Shown here: positions 12,054-22,853 of the stretch, piece after piece | How the letters are laid out: every line of letters begins with the position of its first letter | How positions within the stretch are numbered: position 1 is the first letter of the stretch | NCBI GenBank assembly: GCA_014904845.1 | Contig: MU119479.1 | Span: 1-64,000, forward strand | DNA length: 64,000 nt | Reading direction: 5' to 3' | Source of the DNA: Acephala macrosclerotiorum | Taxonomy: Eukaryota; Ascomycota; Leotiomycetes; Helotiales; Mollisiaceae | Made by a program: the position numbers and the translations under genes | Notes under the pieces: model-generated | What the model saw: only the letters and a program-made list of their open reading frames with translations | Told to the model about the DNA's origin: nothing | Database searches by the model: none

Positions 12054-13346
12054 TTGTTGAGGTGCAACCTCACTTCCCAACCCTCATCATCGGAGGTCCG
12101 TATGAAGGAGGCTGGAGCCCTCGAGTCGCCACATTGTCTAGGTGTTTACCAGTTGCCGGAGATTGTTGATGAGGAAACAGTTCACGCCGTCAGTCGTGAT
12201 GCTGCATCATCGTGGAGGCCGCTGCACCGAGGTCGTCCACTCTATGCGTGTTGTCTCGACTGGCATATATGGTGTCGAGTTGCTGGAGGCGTTAAACAAA
12301 TAATGGAGGAGGCGACTAATATCCTGTACGGCGAGAACAAGTTCGTCTTTGACACTCGTGGCAACTATCCTTTCCCCCATCACAGTTTTGTCCACGCCCA
12401 TGATGTCTTCAGCAAGGACAGACAACTTGTTCCCGGTCTTCCCTACCTCGATGGTCGCCCAGTCTCCCAACGACAGATTCAGACCTCCCTCGACAAGATG
12501 TTCCGCAAGGATAAATATCAGCCGCTCTTCGTCGTCCGAGATCCATTGGTGAAGTTTTTCAACCACATCGGTAGCCATAACGCATCGAAGATTCGCAAGA
12601 TCCAGATCGAGGGTTTCTTCAAGTCCGCCAAGAACAATGACAGATACAAATTCGAGCGTCCGATTGGTCTTGCGCAAATCCTGCCAATTCATAATACGAT
12701 CTTAAGAAATGTTTGTCTGGATCTGCAGCAACTCACCATCATCCAAGGTGGCAACGATGACTTGTGGAGCGATGATCTTGAAAACAACTTGATTTGACGT
12801 ATGACGAGCGCATGGACTAAATTATCGCTAGAGTCGTGGCCGGTCTTCCTGGTCTTCGGCAACTCCGTCTCGAAGATAGCCGCCAGGGAAAGATACGCGA
12901 CTACGAAGGCCCGTATGTCGAGATCTCACCTTGGGGTGGGACACTGCGGTGGGAGGGATCGGTCTCGAAGGCATACAGGAAATACAAGGACAACTCGGCG
13001 GCCAAGAAGGCAAAGCAGGATGAGCGAAAGGAGGCAGAGCAGTACATCCGAGTTGACGAGGTGATACTCAGCGCGGTCGAGAAGGGGTCTCGAGGTCGAG
13101 GTGGCCGAGATGGCCGAGATGGCCGACGAGGAGGTGGTGATGGACAGGAGCAGCGAGGTGGTGAATCTGGTAATAGCAAAAGACCGTCCTGAACAGCTTT
13201 GCGGCGCTGGTCGATCAAGCTGTTGCGGCTGCCGATGCGAATAGTTCAGGCTCGTCGACAGGCCGGCCTTCTTTCCGTAAGGGTAAGAAGCGCTTAGGTC
13301 GTGGAGGCCATGGTCAAGCCGGAGGTGGCAAGTCTGCGGAGACGTA
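12054..13346 (+). pseudogene. Frameshifted gene, DUF7730-like (F-box-neighbour family)
   Basis: The first part reads as a fungal protein with a KQIMEEATNILYGENKFVFDT segment, reminiscent of DUF7730-type proteins. It stops near 12797, but coding character continues in other frames. YDERMD, then a stop, then IIARVVAGLPGLRQLRLED follows at about 12800-12870. QYIRVDEVILSAVEKG runs to about 13090, then VEVAEMAEMADEEVVMDRSS in another frame, then FAALVDQAVAAADAN from about 13198 to a stop at 13346. At least three frame changes plus one stop are needed, and no introns of normal size fix them. The 5' end also looks eroded. A short gccgagatg repeat at about 13104-13125 may have promoted slippage. Confidence 0.6.
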
Positions 13347-14149
13347 GGGTCCGAAAGTCTTTGAGGCGTCATGGTTTGTCTTCTTCCAAGGGTTGCCGAT
13401 GAATAAGCGGAATGGGAGAGCATTGGGACTTGTATTAACCTCAGAGAACTAACGATTCTGGTTGGTACTTGAACTTGAGCAATTGAACAATGTCACGAAA
13501 ACTCTGGTGTAAATTTTGTGGAGCGTGGCCATCAATCAAGGCTTATCTCCCTCTTTCACTGCCCTTGCATGGCTGCTGTGCTAATTGTCCTGAGCACTTG
13601 CTGGAATATACACTTCAGATCTCGAACATCGAAGATTGCATGGTGGTGGGGGTAAACAGACGGAAAGTCGGCCTGAAGTCAGGCGTGCCGACCGCCTCAT
13701 TCTAGCAAGCGCACCTCACTGCGTACACTTGGATGGTCCTGATGATATGGCAGCCCTCAAAGCTTCAAGCTGTGCTGTTCGTCGCAGCACTCTCGTTGCC
13801 ATTTGCGTGATCCAATTCTACCCAGTCCAGAACTCTCTCCACCAGTCGAAGCTTACCCTGCAGCCTAACATAACAATGCCCTATCGGGGAAGGGGCGCAA
13901 CTCGACCCGAGTTCTACTTCTGTTCGGCCATAAACCCTCCCCCCGTCCACCTGTTGTGCCCGATATAAAAAGGCCCACGACAATAATGCGAGTTGGATGA
14001 GTCGAGTTTCGATTTCTAGGGTCTCGGCAAGATCGACCATCTTGAAGACGTCCGAGAAAATCAGAGCCGTGATATTGTTACAACCCTTCATCTTCTTTCT
14101 TTCCCAACATCCATTTCACGCTCGCCAACACCAGTACTCCGCCACACAT
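13347..14149. other. Intergenic, nothing recognised
   Basis: Only short overlapping reading frames without motifs. No repeat or RNA gene seen. Confidence 0.45.
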
Positions 14150-14488
14150 CTACAAGACGCGATTCCGCCATATCTTGAAATTCAACGCGACTGCTGCCAG
14201 AAACCATATCTTCCTTTCGTTATGGCCGTCGCTGATCGCACTATCGTAGTTCTTCTTCGCTCTTGTGAGCCTTAGCCTCTGCTCTCTCTCTTCTGGCGAC
14301 AGTCGATTCAACGGCGTTTTACGCAATCGCTCTTCTTCGACCCATAATTCCTTTAGGTTGATCCAGAGGGGCCGAGTGGAGAGACGAAAGGATCTTTGTT
14401 CGTGGTATCGTAGATGTCGCGTCGTAGGGGAGGAAATTGAATTTATTCGTACAGTTGAGCGTAGCAGACGAGTTATGAGGAGGGACAT
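14150..14488 (-). CDS. Small protein, possibly mitochondrial
   Basis: A single uninterrupted frame of 112 codons. The N-terminus is rich in Arg, Ser, Thr and Leu and lacks acidic residues for about 28 positions (MSLLITRLLRSTVRINSISS...), like a mitochondrial presequence. A charged helix-prone middle (EEERLRKTPLNRLSPEEREQ) follows, with a short hydrophobic stretch near the C-terminus (IWFLAAVALNF). The start has A at -3. I do not recognise the family. A long antisense frame also exists, so chance cannot be excluded. Confidence 0.4.
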   Translation of the reverse strand: MSLLITRLLRSTVRINSISSPTTRHLRYHEQRSFRLSTRPLWINLKELWVEEERLRKTPLNRLSPEEREQRLRLTRAKKNYDSAISDGHNERKIWFLAAVALNFKIWRNRVL

Positions 14489-15596
14489 TATGACCTCGAT
14501 GGGTTCAAAGGAGGTTCTGGAACAAATTGTCCTCTAGATGTGCATTCATGGCATTTTGGAGGATTGTTGACAAGAGTAGGAATGCGAGACTGATGTCGTT
14601 GCTTTTTGGCCATGCCTCTTTCGGCAAGCGCATCTCAAACGATCTCGTATTGCAGTATATCTCCATCAAATCAATCAACATGAACGGCGCGATCACCACC
14701 AAACTCAGCAGCTTGCCTCAATATCCTAGACCTCCAGAAGCTTTGACTTATCGTCGCTACGACCGCAAAGAGTTCCCTCGACAAGCACTGCGAGCTGGTC
14801 CGTGGTGGACACGAGATGTCGACGATCAACGGCGCTTCTAGAGCCTCATAAAGGAACTTCCCAGGCGGCGGGGCTCCGGGGTCTCACGCAAGTCTTGGTG
14901 TTACAAATGAGCAAGTCTCTGTCGCGTCAAGAGGTGATTTCTGAATCGAATATCACGTGTGCTACTTCCGGCTTCATGAAGTTGAAACAAGCAACATGTG
15001 GCTTTGGACGACATCCAATGATGAGGCTTCCCCTCCAACTAGAAGTTCTTGCTGGAAACAATCCGATTGTGGCTCCGAGGTGGCTCAGGGAGACAGACAA
15101 CGTGCGCCTTGCTCTCGGTCCACCTTTCTGATCAAGTCCTAGCGAAGAGACATACGCAAGCAGTGGAGCCTCATTGTCCCTTGTCAATGCTGTTAAGCTT
15201 GAAATCCCACGAGGCTCGGGTGGTCCTTGTTTATGATCTTCAAAAAGTTTCAAGCTATGAGGAGTGGACAGCGTCCACCATAGCCACCAATCTCCGATGG
15301 AAGTTCATCCCTTCTCCATCCAAACATGACTGGAAAATCGTTGTGGTCAAAATTTGCGCATCCATTCGTCCGAGCTAGAAACATTGTCATGACATGTGGG
15401 TTGTTTCTTCTCCGCTGAGGACGTGTACCATAGAGTGGGAATTGCCTCCTAGCATTATCACCGGGAGCTTAATTAGTTTTGAGTAGTTATATGCCTCTCA
15501 GTACGCCCGGATGTCGAATCTCGTCGCCAGCCTTTCGTTTCAGTTCTCAACTCAATACATTCTTTTCCAACTTTGCTTCGTATATCTCCTTTCATC
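14489..15596. other. Intergenic / upstream of the glucosidase gene
   Basis: Several short frames on both strands but no recognisable protein. The last few hundred bases presumably hold the promoter of the GH3 gene. No repeat seen. Confidence 0.45.
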
Positions 15597-18047
15597 ATGC
15601 GAGCCACCATCAACTTCGTGGCGAGCGCTCTGCTCCTACCTCTCGCTCTTGCCCAAAATACGACATCTTCAGCCAACACCACTACCAGCACAGGCGAAGC
15701 CATACTGTCTTCTGGAGAAGTCTCTCTTGGAGATTGGGCAGATGCATATACCAAGGCTGCCGCTCTAGTTGCACAGCTTACCAACGAGGAGAAAATCACT
15801 ATCATCACCGGAGGATCCGTGTCTTCAGTCAACTGGACTGCTCTTGAATTTAAAGATGGAACTCAAAGTGTTCAAGGTATGGCTGTATTTAGTTCAACAT
15901 GAAAAACTTCAGACTGAAACAGGCTACGATTATGTCACTGGTTTCGCCGAGTCATCCGCCTTGGCAATGACCTGGGACAAGACCTTGATGTACGATCAAC
16001 TGAAAGCGGTGGCTCTAGAATTTTATGGGAAAGGTTTCCAGGTGACGAACGGACCTACGTCCCAACCCCTGGGTAGAACACCTTGGGGTGGAAGACTGGT
16101 CGAGACTCTTGGTCAAGATCCCTACTTGAATGGCATCGGTTTCGGAATTGGGGCAAAGGCTTTCTCTGATGCTGGTGTTATCGCTGGCGGGAAGCATTTC
16201 TTGCTGAATGAGCAGGAGACTAATCGTCAAGCGTCCGGCTCAGACAGCGATATTGCTCCGTACTCCAGCGTTGCTGGTGACAAGACTTTGCACGAGACTT
16301 ACCTTTGGTAAGCATCGCCGCGCATGGATTTGAGTCAAGCTAATGCGAATAGGTCATTCTATGACGGTGTAAAGGGAGGAATGGGCGCCGTGATGTGTGC
16401 GATGACGAAGGTCAATGGTACACTTTCCTGCGAGAACGAGGACCTTCTGCAAGGCCTCCTGAAGAAGGAACTTGGCTTCCCTGGCCTCGTCTTTGCTGAT
16501 GTAGGCGGACAAACCACTGCTTTGGATCTGCTATCGGTGGTCTTGACTATGGCTCTTCGACTTACTGGACCAACGCCACTCTCCAAGCAGGCATCGACAA
16601 CGGAACTTTTACTCAAGCTCGCCTTGATGACATGGCTGTCCGAAACGTCATCGGATACTTTAAGGTCGGTCTGGACAACGGCACCCAACCTGAATACGTA
16701 GGTTCGGATGCATATGTCGATGTCCGCGGCAACCACAGCACCATCGTCAGAACTAATGTTGCCGCTTCCCTCGTCCTTCTCAAGAACACCAACAATGCTC
16801 TGCCATTAGCCAAGCCGAAGTCGATGGCTCTCTTCGGTTCTCATGCTGGGCCTGTGATGGCTGGTCCAAACTACTACTTCTCAGTCCAAGGTTCTGGTCC
16901 GACTTATGGGGGTCACTTGGCTGGTGGTTCCGGTTCCGGGCAAATCAGCTTCCCATATTTGATCACTCCACAACAGGCTTTGACGACAAAAGCATCATTG
17001 GATGGAACCATGATCCGGTGGATCTTGAACAACACCTACACCGACAGCACTGACAGCGGCTCTAGTGGCTTCAGCGGTATGACTGGAAACGCAACAGGTG
17101 GTACTGCTCCAAGCTTGAGCAAACGAGCTGGAGGTGCCGCTATCGCTGGTCTCAGTGGAGGAACATCTCTCACTCAAGACATTCCTGACTACACCACTGG
17201 AGCTGAAGTCTGCATGGTCTTCATCAACGCACTTTCAGGAGAAGGCGCAGACCGTACTGAACTTCGCAACACTGAGCAAGATGATCTCGTCTCAACTGTT
17301 GCTGAGAACTGCAATAACACGGTGGTCGTCGTGAACACCGTTGGTACCCGTCTGTTGGATGCCTGGATCGAGAACGATAACATCACTGCTGTCGTCTATG
17401 GTGGTCTCATTGGTCAGGAATCTGGCAACTCTCTCGTCGATGTCCTCTACGGAGACGTCAACCCCAGTAGTCGTCTTCCCCATACCATCGCCAAGAACGA
17501 GAGCGACTACAACATTGAGATTTGCGACTCTGCCGTTTGCAATTTCACCGAGGGTAATTACATCGACTACCGATACTTCGACAAGTACAATGTCACCCCA
17601 AGATACGAGTTCGGCTACGGTCTGTCATATACCACATTCGACTACTCCGATCTCAGTGTCAACATCACCAACTCCACTGCTTTGGCTTCAACCTACCCCA
17701 CCGGCGGATTGGCAGTCGGCGGGAAGACCGATCTCTGGGACGAAGTAATCAGCGCCTCGGTCACAGTCGCCAATAACGGAACAGTCGACGGAAACGAGGT
17801 CTCTCAACTCTACATCGAGTACCCAGCTGCTGCCGATCAACCAGTCAGACAACTTCGAGGCTTTGAGAGAACCTTGATCACGAGTGGATCGAGTGCTACT
17901 GTTACGTTCAGTGTCAGGAGGAGGGATATCAGTTTCTGGGATGTGGCTGCTCAGGAATGGGCTATTGCTAGTGGTGATTATGTTTTCAGTGTTGGTGCTA
18001 GCTCGAGAGATTTGAGGGTCAGCCGGACCGTCACTGTTGGTGCGTAA
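15597..18047 (+). CDS. GH3 beta-glucosidase, with one apparent 1-nt frameshift
   Basis: Secreted family 3 glycoside hydrolase that would release glucose from beta-glucosides. Exons as read: 15597-15876, 15923-16307 and 16353-18047; both introns are about 46 bp. A signal peptide (MRATINFVASALLLPLALA) is followed by the GH3 N-terminal barrel with GPTSQPLGRTPWGGR and GGKHFLLNEQE. The likely nucleophile is the Asp in LVFADVGGQ (about residue 271, codon 16498-16500), aligned with SDW of other members. Then come the second domain (NAALVLLKN-like, GEGADRTEL) and a C-terminal fibronectin-III-like domain (YGLSYTTFDYSDL onward). At about 16521-16527 the frame jumps: VGGQTTAL must be followed by GSAIGGLDYG in another frame, as if one base (probably a G) were lost. 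Restored, the protein would be about 786 aa. This is either a sequence error or a young pseudogene. Confidence 0.85.
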
Positions 18048-19983
18048 GTGACGGAACAGAGGGGGTGCAATAAGAGGTGGGGTGAGAATTCTTGTATATA
18101 TTTTTGTATCTGCTGTACATGAATGGAACGTTATCTTCCAGCCTTGGCTCGGTCTGTTGTCAAGTGCAATAGAGTACGAGTCCACACAGCTAACGCTTTC
18201 ATTCTGTCAAAAGTCGCACTTGCATTCTTCGCAAAGCCCCTCGTTTCCGCAGGGTCTGCGTTGAACTCTCGAGGCCCTTGGCCTTGAGCACATCACATGG
18301 TCCTTTTTTCAATATCTCTAACAAACATTTGCTCTCGCTTCTGCTGTCTCACTTCGCGCTTTGATCTCCTGCGCATTCATTAGCAACGGTGTAATACACA
18401 GCACTTCATTTCCTCCATCATGACTACGAGGAAGTCTGAGCTTGGCCATTTGTCTGAGGGGAATTCTTTGGGTGCTTTGCCGAGGGATAAGAGTATAGAG
18501 GTGATTAGGTTGAGGTTTGGTGGGATAGATAATGGGGTTGGGAGTGGGGAGGAATATGCTGCGTTTGGGACGGCGGATAAGGAGGTGACGAGATTGAGGA
18601 GGGGTGGGAGGTGTGTTTGATTGCTTTCAGGTGAGGTTACTTGCTGCACTGCTCTGCCTCCAGCTCCAGTATAGTTTCAAATTCATACAATGGAATTTCA
18701 AAAGTTGTAAAAGTGAAGTGGCTCAGCTTCCGATCCGGGACTTCTCATTTCAGCCTTCGAAGCTGACTCAAAATATGCGAGCCGGGATTATAGATATCAA
18801 CGAAGGCGAACAACGATAAGAGGTTTACGAAGGTACAAGGTCAAATAAATGTTAAATGACGCCACAGGATTTAACCAATTGGAGGCCAGAAAGAGATATC
18901 CTGACTAGGCGATTGGGCAGACCAGTCGGATTTTCGACAGCATTTGGACTCGCCTAACAATTAAAAGGTGCTGTACTTCGTAGAGCCAATATCGGGACAT
19001 CGCATGCACTCGTAAGGCCCGAAACATTGGCTCCTCACGTCGGGTCACAACAACCGCAGACATCTCCGCGTCTAGACTTTCCTTCAGGCAGGTACGGCTC
19101 TACCTGGCCGCGTGTCAGTTATTGCTCTGCTTAACCGTCCCAGCTGTCGGCTAAAACAAGAATAAGATTGAAATACCCGTCATTATCGTCCGTTCTCTTC
19201 AACTTCTCACTCGATAAATGATACGATATGACGTTAGTGGTGAAACCTTTCCCGTTTCTCAAGATCGTGATCTGCTGCCCCCACGATCTTTTCAACCAAC
19301 AGGAAGGTTTGCCAGACATCCGTTTCTGGCCTTCTAGAAGACAAAAAGCAATTACCAGTGCGTCGGAGGCTGAAGGCCGTGGGAATTTCCTGGGGTTGTG
19401 GCTCGCTAGGCGCAGAAGCGCTGAAACTTGGCTCGGTGAGGGACTGATGGTGGGAAAAGTGAGAAGCGAGTGTTTAGCGAGACCATAAGGGAGAGTGCAG
19501 CGCATTCCTGGGGAATAGGGGACCGCCACTGCACGCGGCAAAGAACAGAACTCATGGGTCAAACAGGTGTGCTGTGTAACATATGGTCGAGGCTGGGAAC
19601 GAGGAAGTCTCAGTCGCTGGTGAGCTCTTGCCATGTGAGTGTGCCTGCAAGTTTTGATGGTTGAGCGAGCCTACTTTTTAGGAATATTCCGTTGCCACTT
19701 CACATTTCGCGAATGGTTGCCGTGGTCTTGGACTTTCAAATGAGAGAATCATGAAGTCGTGCTAGCCGCATCTTCAGGCGGCGTGTTCAAGTGCTGGCTG
19801 TGTCTTGCCCTTTCTTTTCATAAAGAGGACTCTCCCTCTCCAGCATCTGCCAATCTCATGGAACATCTGGAACACCAATCCATTCGTATCATACTGCGTT
19901 CTGGGCATAACAGTACCAGCCGTATGCATGAGCCGCCATAGTATCTGATACCTCATTGGCTATTGAGATATCCGACATGCACC
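18048..19983. other. Intergenic, nearly 2 kb, one weak small frame
   Basis: Apart from a possible 66-codon frame at 18420-18620 I see no gene. Long minus-strand frames near 19131-19634 are proline/serine-rich and motif-free. No repeat noticed. Confidence 0.5.
18420..18620 (+). CDS. Possible small hypothetical protein (66 aa)
   Basis: Starts MTTRKSELGHLSEGNSLGA and is rich in charged residues and glycine. Third positions are biased to G/T, and the start context is catcATGa. There is no signal peptide, membrane segment or recognised motif. Support is codon bias and context only. Confidence 0.25.
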   Translation: MTTRKSELGHLSEGNSLGALPRDKSIEVIRLRFGGIDNGVGSGEEYAAFGTADKEVTRLRRGGRCV

Positions 19984-20504
19984 ATGCCTCAACCAGACAA
20001 GTACTCTATCATCGCTGTCGCCAACTCGATACAAGAGTAAGTTGACCTCTCTTCAAGGCTCGATGGTAGAATGATGAACTTGTTGCTGATTGTTACATAG
20101 TCTTGAAGAGGTCGGGACCAGAGTAGTCAATAACGACAAATACACCCTTGAACGTCTCGAAGACTTCTTGAACGACGCAGTGACATTCTCTCCGCAGCTA
20201 GCCTCGAGCGTTGCTGGTATATCTGATCGAATTTTTGCGCAGCTGGCCGACTTTGACGAAGCTTTTTATGGAACAGGGAAAATGATTCAAGACACAAGTG
20301 GCGGAGGAAATACGGAGCAGGAGTTGCATGGGCTGGGCAGTGAGTTAAACCCATGTTTGGAAATGGTTCCAGATTCCCAGTCGCTGAACAGCGACTTGAG
20401 CAGTATGTAGTAAGAAGGAAGAGGCAAACAAACTAGGCGTAGGAATTGAAACCCCGCTGTGCAACACGATACTCAACAACACCAACAAAATTCAACATGA
20501 CTAG
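19984..20504 (+). CDS. Small unknown protein, three exons
   Basis: Exons as read: 19984-20036, 20101-20339 and 20404-20504, giving about 130 aa. Introns have good donors (GTAAGT and GTGAGT) and TAG/CAG acceptors. Without the second intron the protein would instead end at 20410. The N-terminus is MPQPDKYSIIAVANSIQD; the middle is acidic and helix-prone (YTLERLEDFLNDAVTF, ISDRIFAQLADFDEAFYG). No signal peptide or membrane segment. I do not recognise the family. It ends about 280 bp from the convergent deubiquitinase gene. Confidence 0.55.
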
Positions 20505-20781
20505 GAGAGAATGAGCAATGGCACTTTTAATTGAAGGCTTCCACTCTTGCATACAGAGGGCTGGCCGGAAAAGCGCTTTCCATTATCGACCGTCGTGATC
20601 GTCTATTTCTACCAAACACGCCTGATAACCACAAATGCAAGGTATCGAGCCGGCACAAATAACCCCTCAAACAGCCCTGACGCCAACGCTGTGCTAAAAA
20701 CAAATGTCGTTCCCTCATATCTCTGGTATCAAAGCATTATCATTGCAGGCTTTCGATAGGAGAATGATGTCACCTGTTCCC

Positions 20782-22455
20782 TCATGTTCTCAAATCAACG
20801 ACTGAGAACTCCATCCCTTCCGCCTCAAACACGTGGCCGGGTTTCAGTGCGTCCGTGTAGATATTCTCTTCCGCGTGAGGGTGGAAGAGACCAGTATTTC
20901 GGCATGATGCCACTGCTTGCTTCCCAGGAGGATCAGTCAATCGGAATACACCCCATCTGTTCCATATCAGCATACCCTAGAGCTGGGAATTAGCTGGACT
21001 TACGAAGGGTTCTTGCTCGGAGCACAAACAATAGCAATGCTCTCCTTCATCATCATCTGGTACGCACAATGAGTATGAAGATCCACACTGCTCATGAAGC
21101 ATGACTGTGTAGGATGAGTGTGAATCCAGCCGAGTTGCAGCAAGTCCTCTTTCTCGCAGTAATCGAAGAATGCCGCATCATTGGTCGTCTCACATGTGTC
21201 GCTTGTGCTCTTCTGGTCCGGTATGACGACTTGTGAGATGAAGAGGGCATTTGAGATCAATGTCCCACACAACATACCGCACGTTTCCAGGTTGCGTCGA
21301 GTGTTGGACTCTGCATACCTCAAGAATTCGTGACGAATACCTTGTGGAAGGAAGACCGTTCTGAGAGGTTCGCCATTCTCCAGGTATGCTGAGGGTCTGA
21401 AAGTGAATGTGGACGGGGCTCTGACGGTCGACATATCGGCATCTGGCAGAGGTGGAGCTGTTTTCTCGGGGCGAGGCGGCGGTATGTCGTCCACTTGATA
21501 TCTTTCTTTCGGTGGTTTCGGAGGCAGAAAGTCTGGACTGCGTGGAGCGGGCCGCGAGTCAAGCCGGCTGTCGTAATTGAAGGGCTCTGATCTTGTAATG
21601 GATGGGTAGCGGTATTCACTACCCGTCTTCGTTGGCATTATCGGTTGTGGACGAGGCTTCGATGTTCTCTTTTTGGCCCCTTCTGGCACAATATCATGCG
21701 GTCCATCCATACGTCGCCGTGATGCTTCCATGTTCAAGTGCATTTCGTCGTCATCTTGATTGGAATTGTCCCTTGAAAGTGCTGCTTCCCAATCATCCCA
21801 GAGTCCAGCCGTGCGTCTCTCTTGCTCCTCTTGCTCCGATACTCCAGCTTGACGAGTTGCCCTCCGGGCCGCATCTCTCCTCCTAATTTCCTCATGTGCC
21901 AGCTTCACTGCCAGCTGGCTGTTTTCCGCAGCTGCCAGAGTTGTAGTATTCCCCGCCACGGCCGGATCCGAAGCTGCCGCTAGCTCGTTTTGTGATCGCG
22001 ATCTAGGTCTGTCATAGTCTACCGCTCTGCTGGCCTCTCTCCGTCGCTCCAGAGCCCTTTCCCAAGCATTATATCGCGCGTCTATCCTTGGCTTGAGAAT
22101 GGCTAATGTGTCCAGGACACCAGGCAACGTCTTTCGCGCGGCCTTCATTCCATTTCGGTTCTCGGGGTCGTTCGCAGACGGGTGGGAAGGCAGTTTGTTC
22201 GCGACGAGAGTGGCATATCTCATCAGCAGAAGGTAGGCTTGCTGGTCGTTCTCTTCCTGCTCGTAGATTTGTGCCTTCGATTGTCAGCCATAAAGTGCTA
22301 TTGCCTGTAGGACAACCTACCTCTCTCAGCAACGTATCAGCCGTCCGTAGCCAGTATTTCATAGCAATGAATGGATTGAATTCGAAGTCTTCGGCCTTCA
22401 AAGCTATCTCCTTGACCGACATAGGCTTCGCGATCTGTAGCAGTGACCCCGCCAT
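20782..22455 (-). CDS. AMSH/STAMBP-like JAMM deubiquitinase
   Basis: Zinc metalloprotease that cleaves (in the family, Lys63-linked) ubiquitin chains in endosomal/ESCRT sorting. Three exons on the minus strand: 22455-22321, 22274-21004 and 20956-20782, about 526 aa, introns 46 and 47 bp. The N-terminal region (about 1-110) matches the USP8-dimerisation/MIT-like fold, with KAEDFEFNPF and YEQEENDQQAYLLLMRYATL. A charged, proline-rich linker follows. The MPN+ domain has the catalytic Glu in LETCGMLCG (about 375) and the JAMM signature HTHPTQSCFMSSVDLHTH (about 430-447), so it should be active. The last exon carries WGVFRLTDPPG and TGLFHPHAEENIYTDA, characteristic of the AMSH C-terminus. Divergent from the Mtf1-like gene. 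Confidence 0.93.
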
Positions 22456-22853
22456 GGTTGGATGATTCGATTGCTCTTCGTCTCGGCGATGATTCTATCG
22501 TTTAGAAAGACTTGGTATGCAAGTGATACCATCTCAAGATATGCTGCCCACCGAAGCCGCGTTAGACGCTCGAGTGCGTGGCTAGTTGAAGTCGGATTCC
22601 TGTTGCCTGTAGATTCATTCGCATACCTCTTGTCACGCTCTGAAACCTTGAAGGGCAAGTGGATGCGGTGAGAAGTGGCAGAATTGCGGCGGCCAAAAAA
22701 TCCATAAACGCAACTTTCTCAGCCTCGTCACGAAATTTTGTCGACGTATCAGCCTCATCAACAGCTGCCCCCTTCTGGTTTCTGTCCTCAGTCGCTCATT
22801 ACCCTGCTCTCCATACAGTCTGCCACTTCGAAGACTCAACACAGTCATCATTG
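22456..22853. promoter_or_regulatory. Divergent promoter between AMSH-like and Mtf1-like genes
   Basis: About 400 bp separating two oppositely directed start codons. No specific factor site can be assigned; a shared bidirectional promoter is inferred from the arrangement. Confidence 0.5.

Noticed and set aside
14527..14841. Plus-strand frame of 104 codons
   Set aside because: Has a well-placed internal ATG at about 14680 and tidy codons, but no motif and strong overlap with minus-strand frames; left as intergenic.
19131..19634. 167-codon minus-strand frame
   Set aside because: Low-complexity Pro/Ser/Arg composition, no motif, no intron signals; probably chance.
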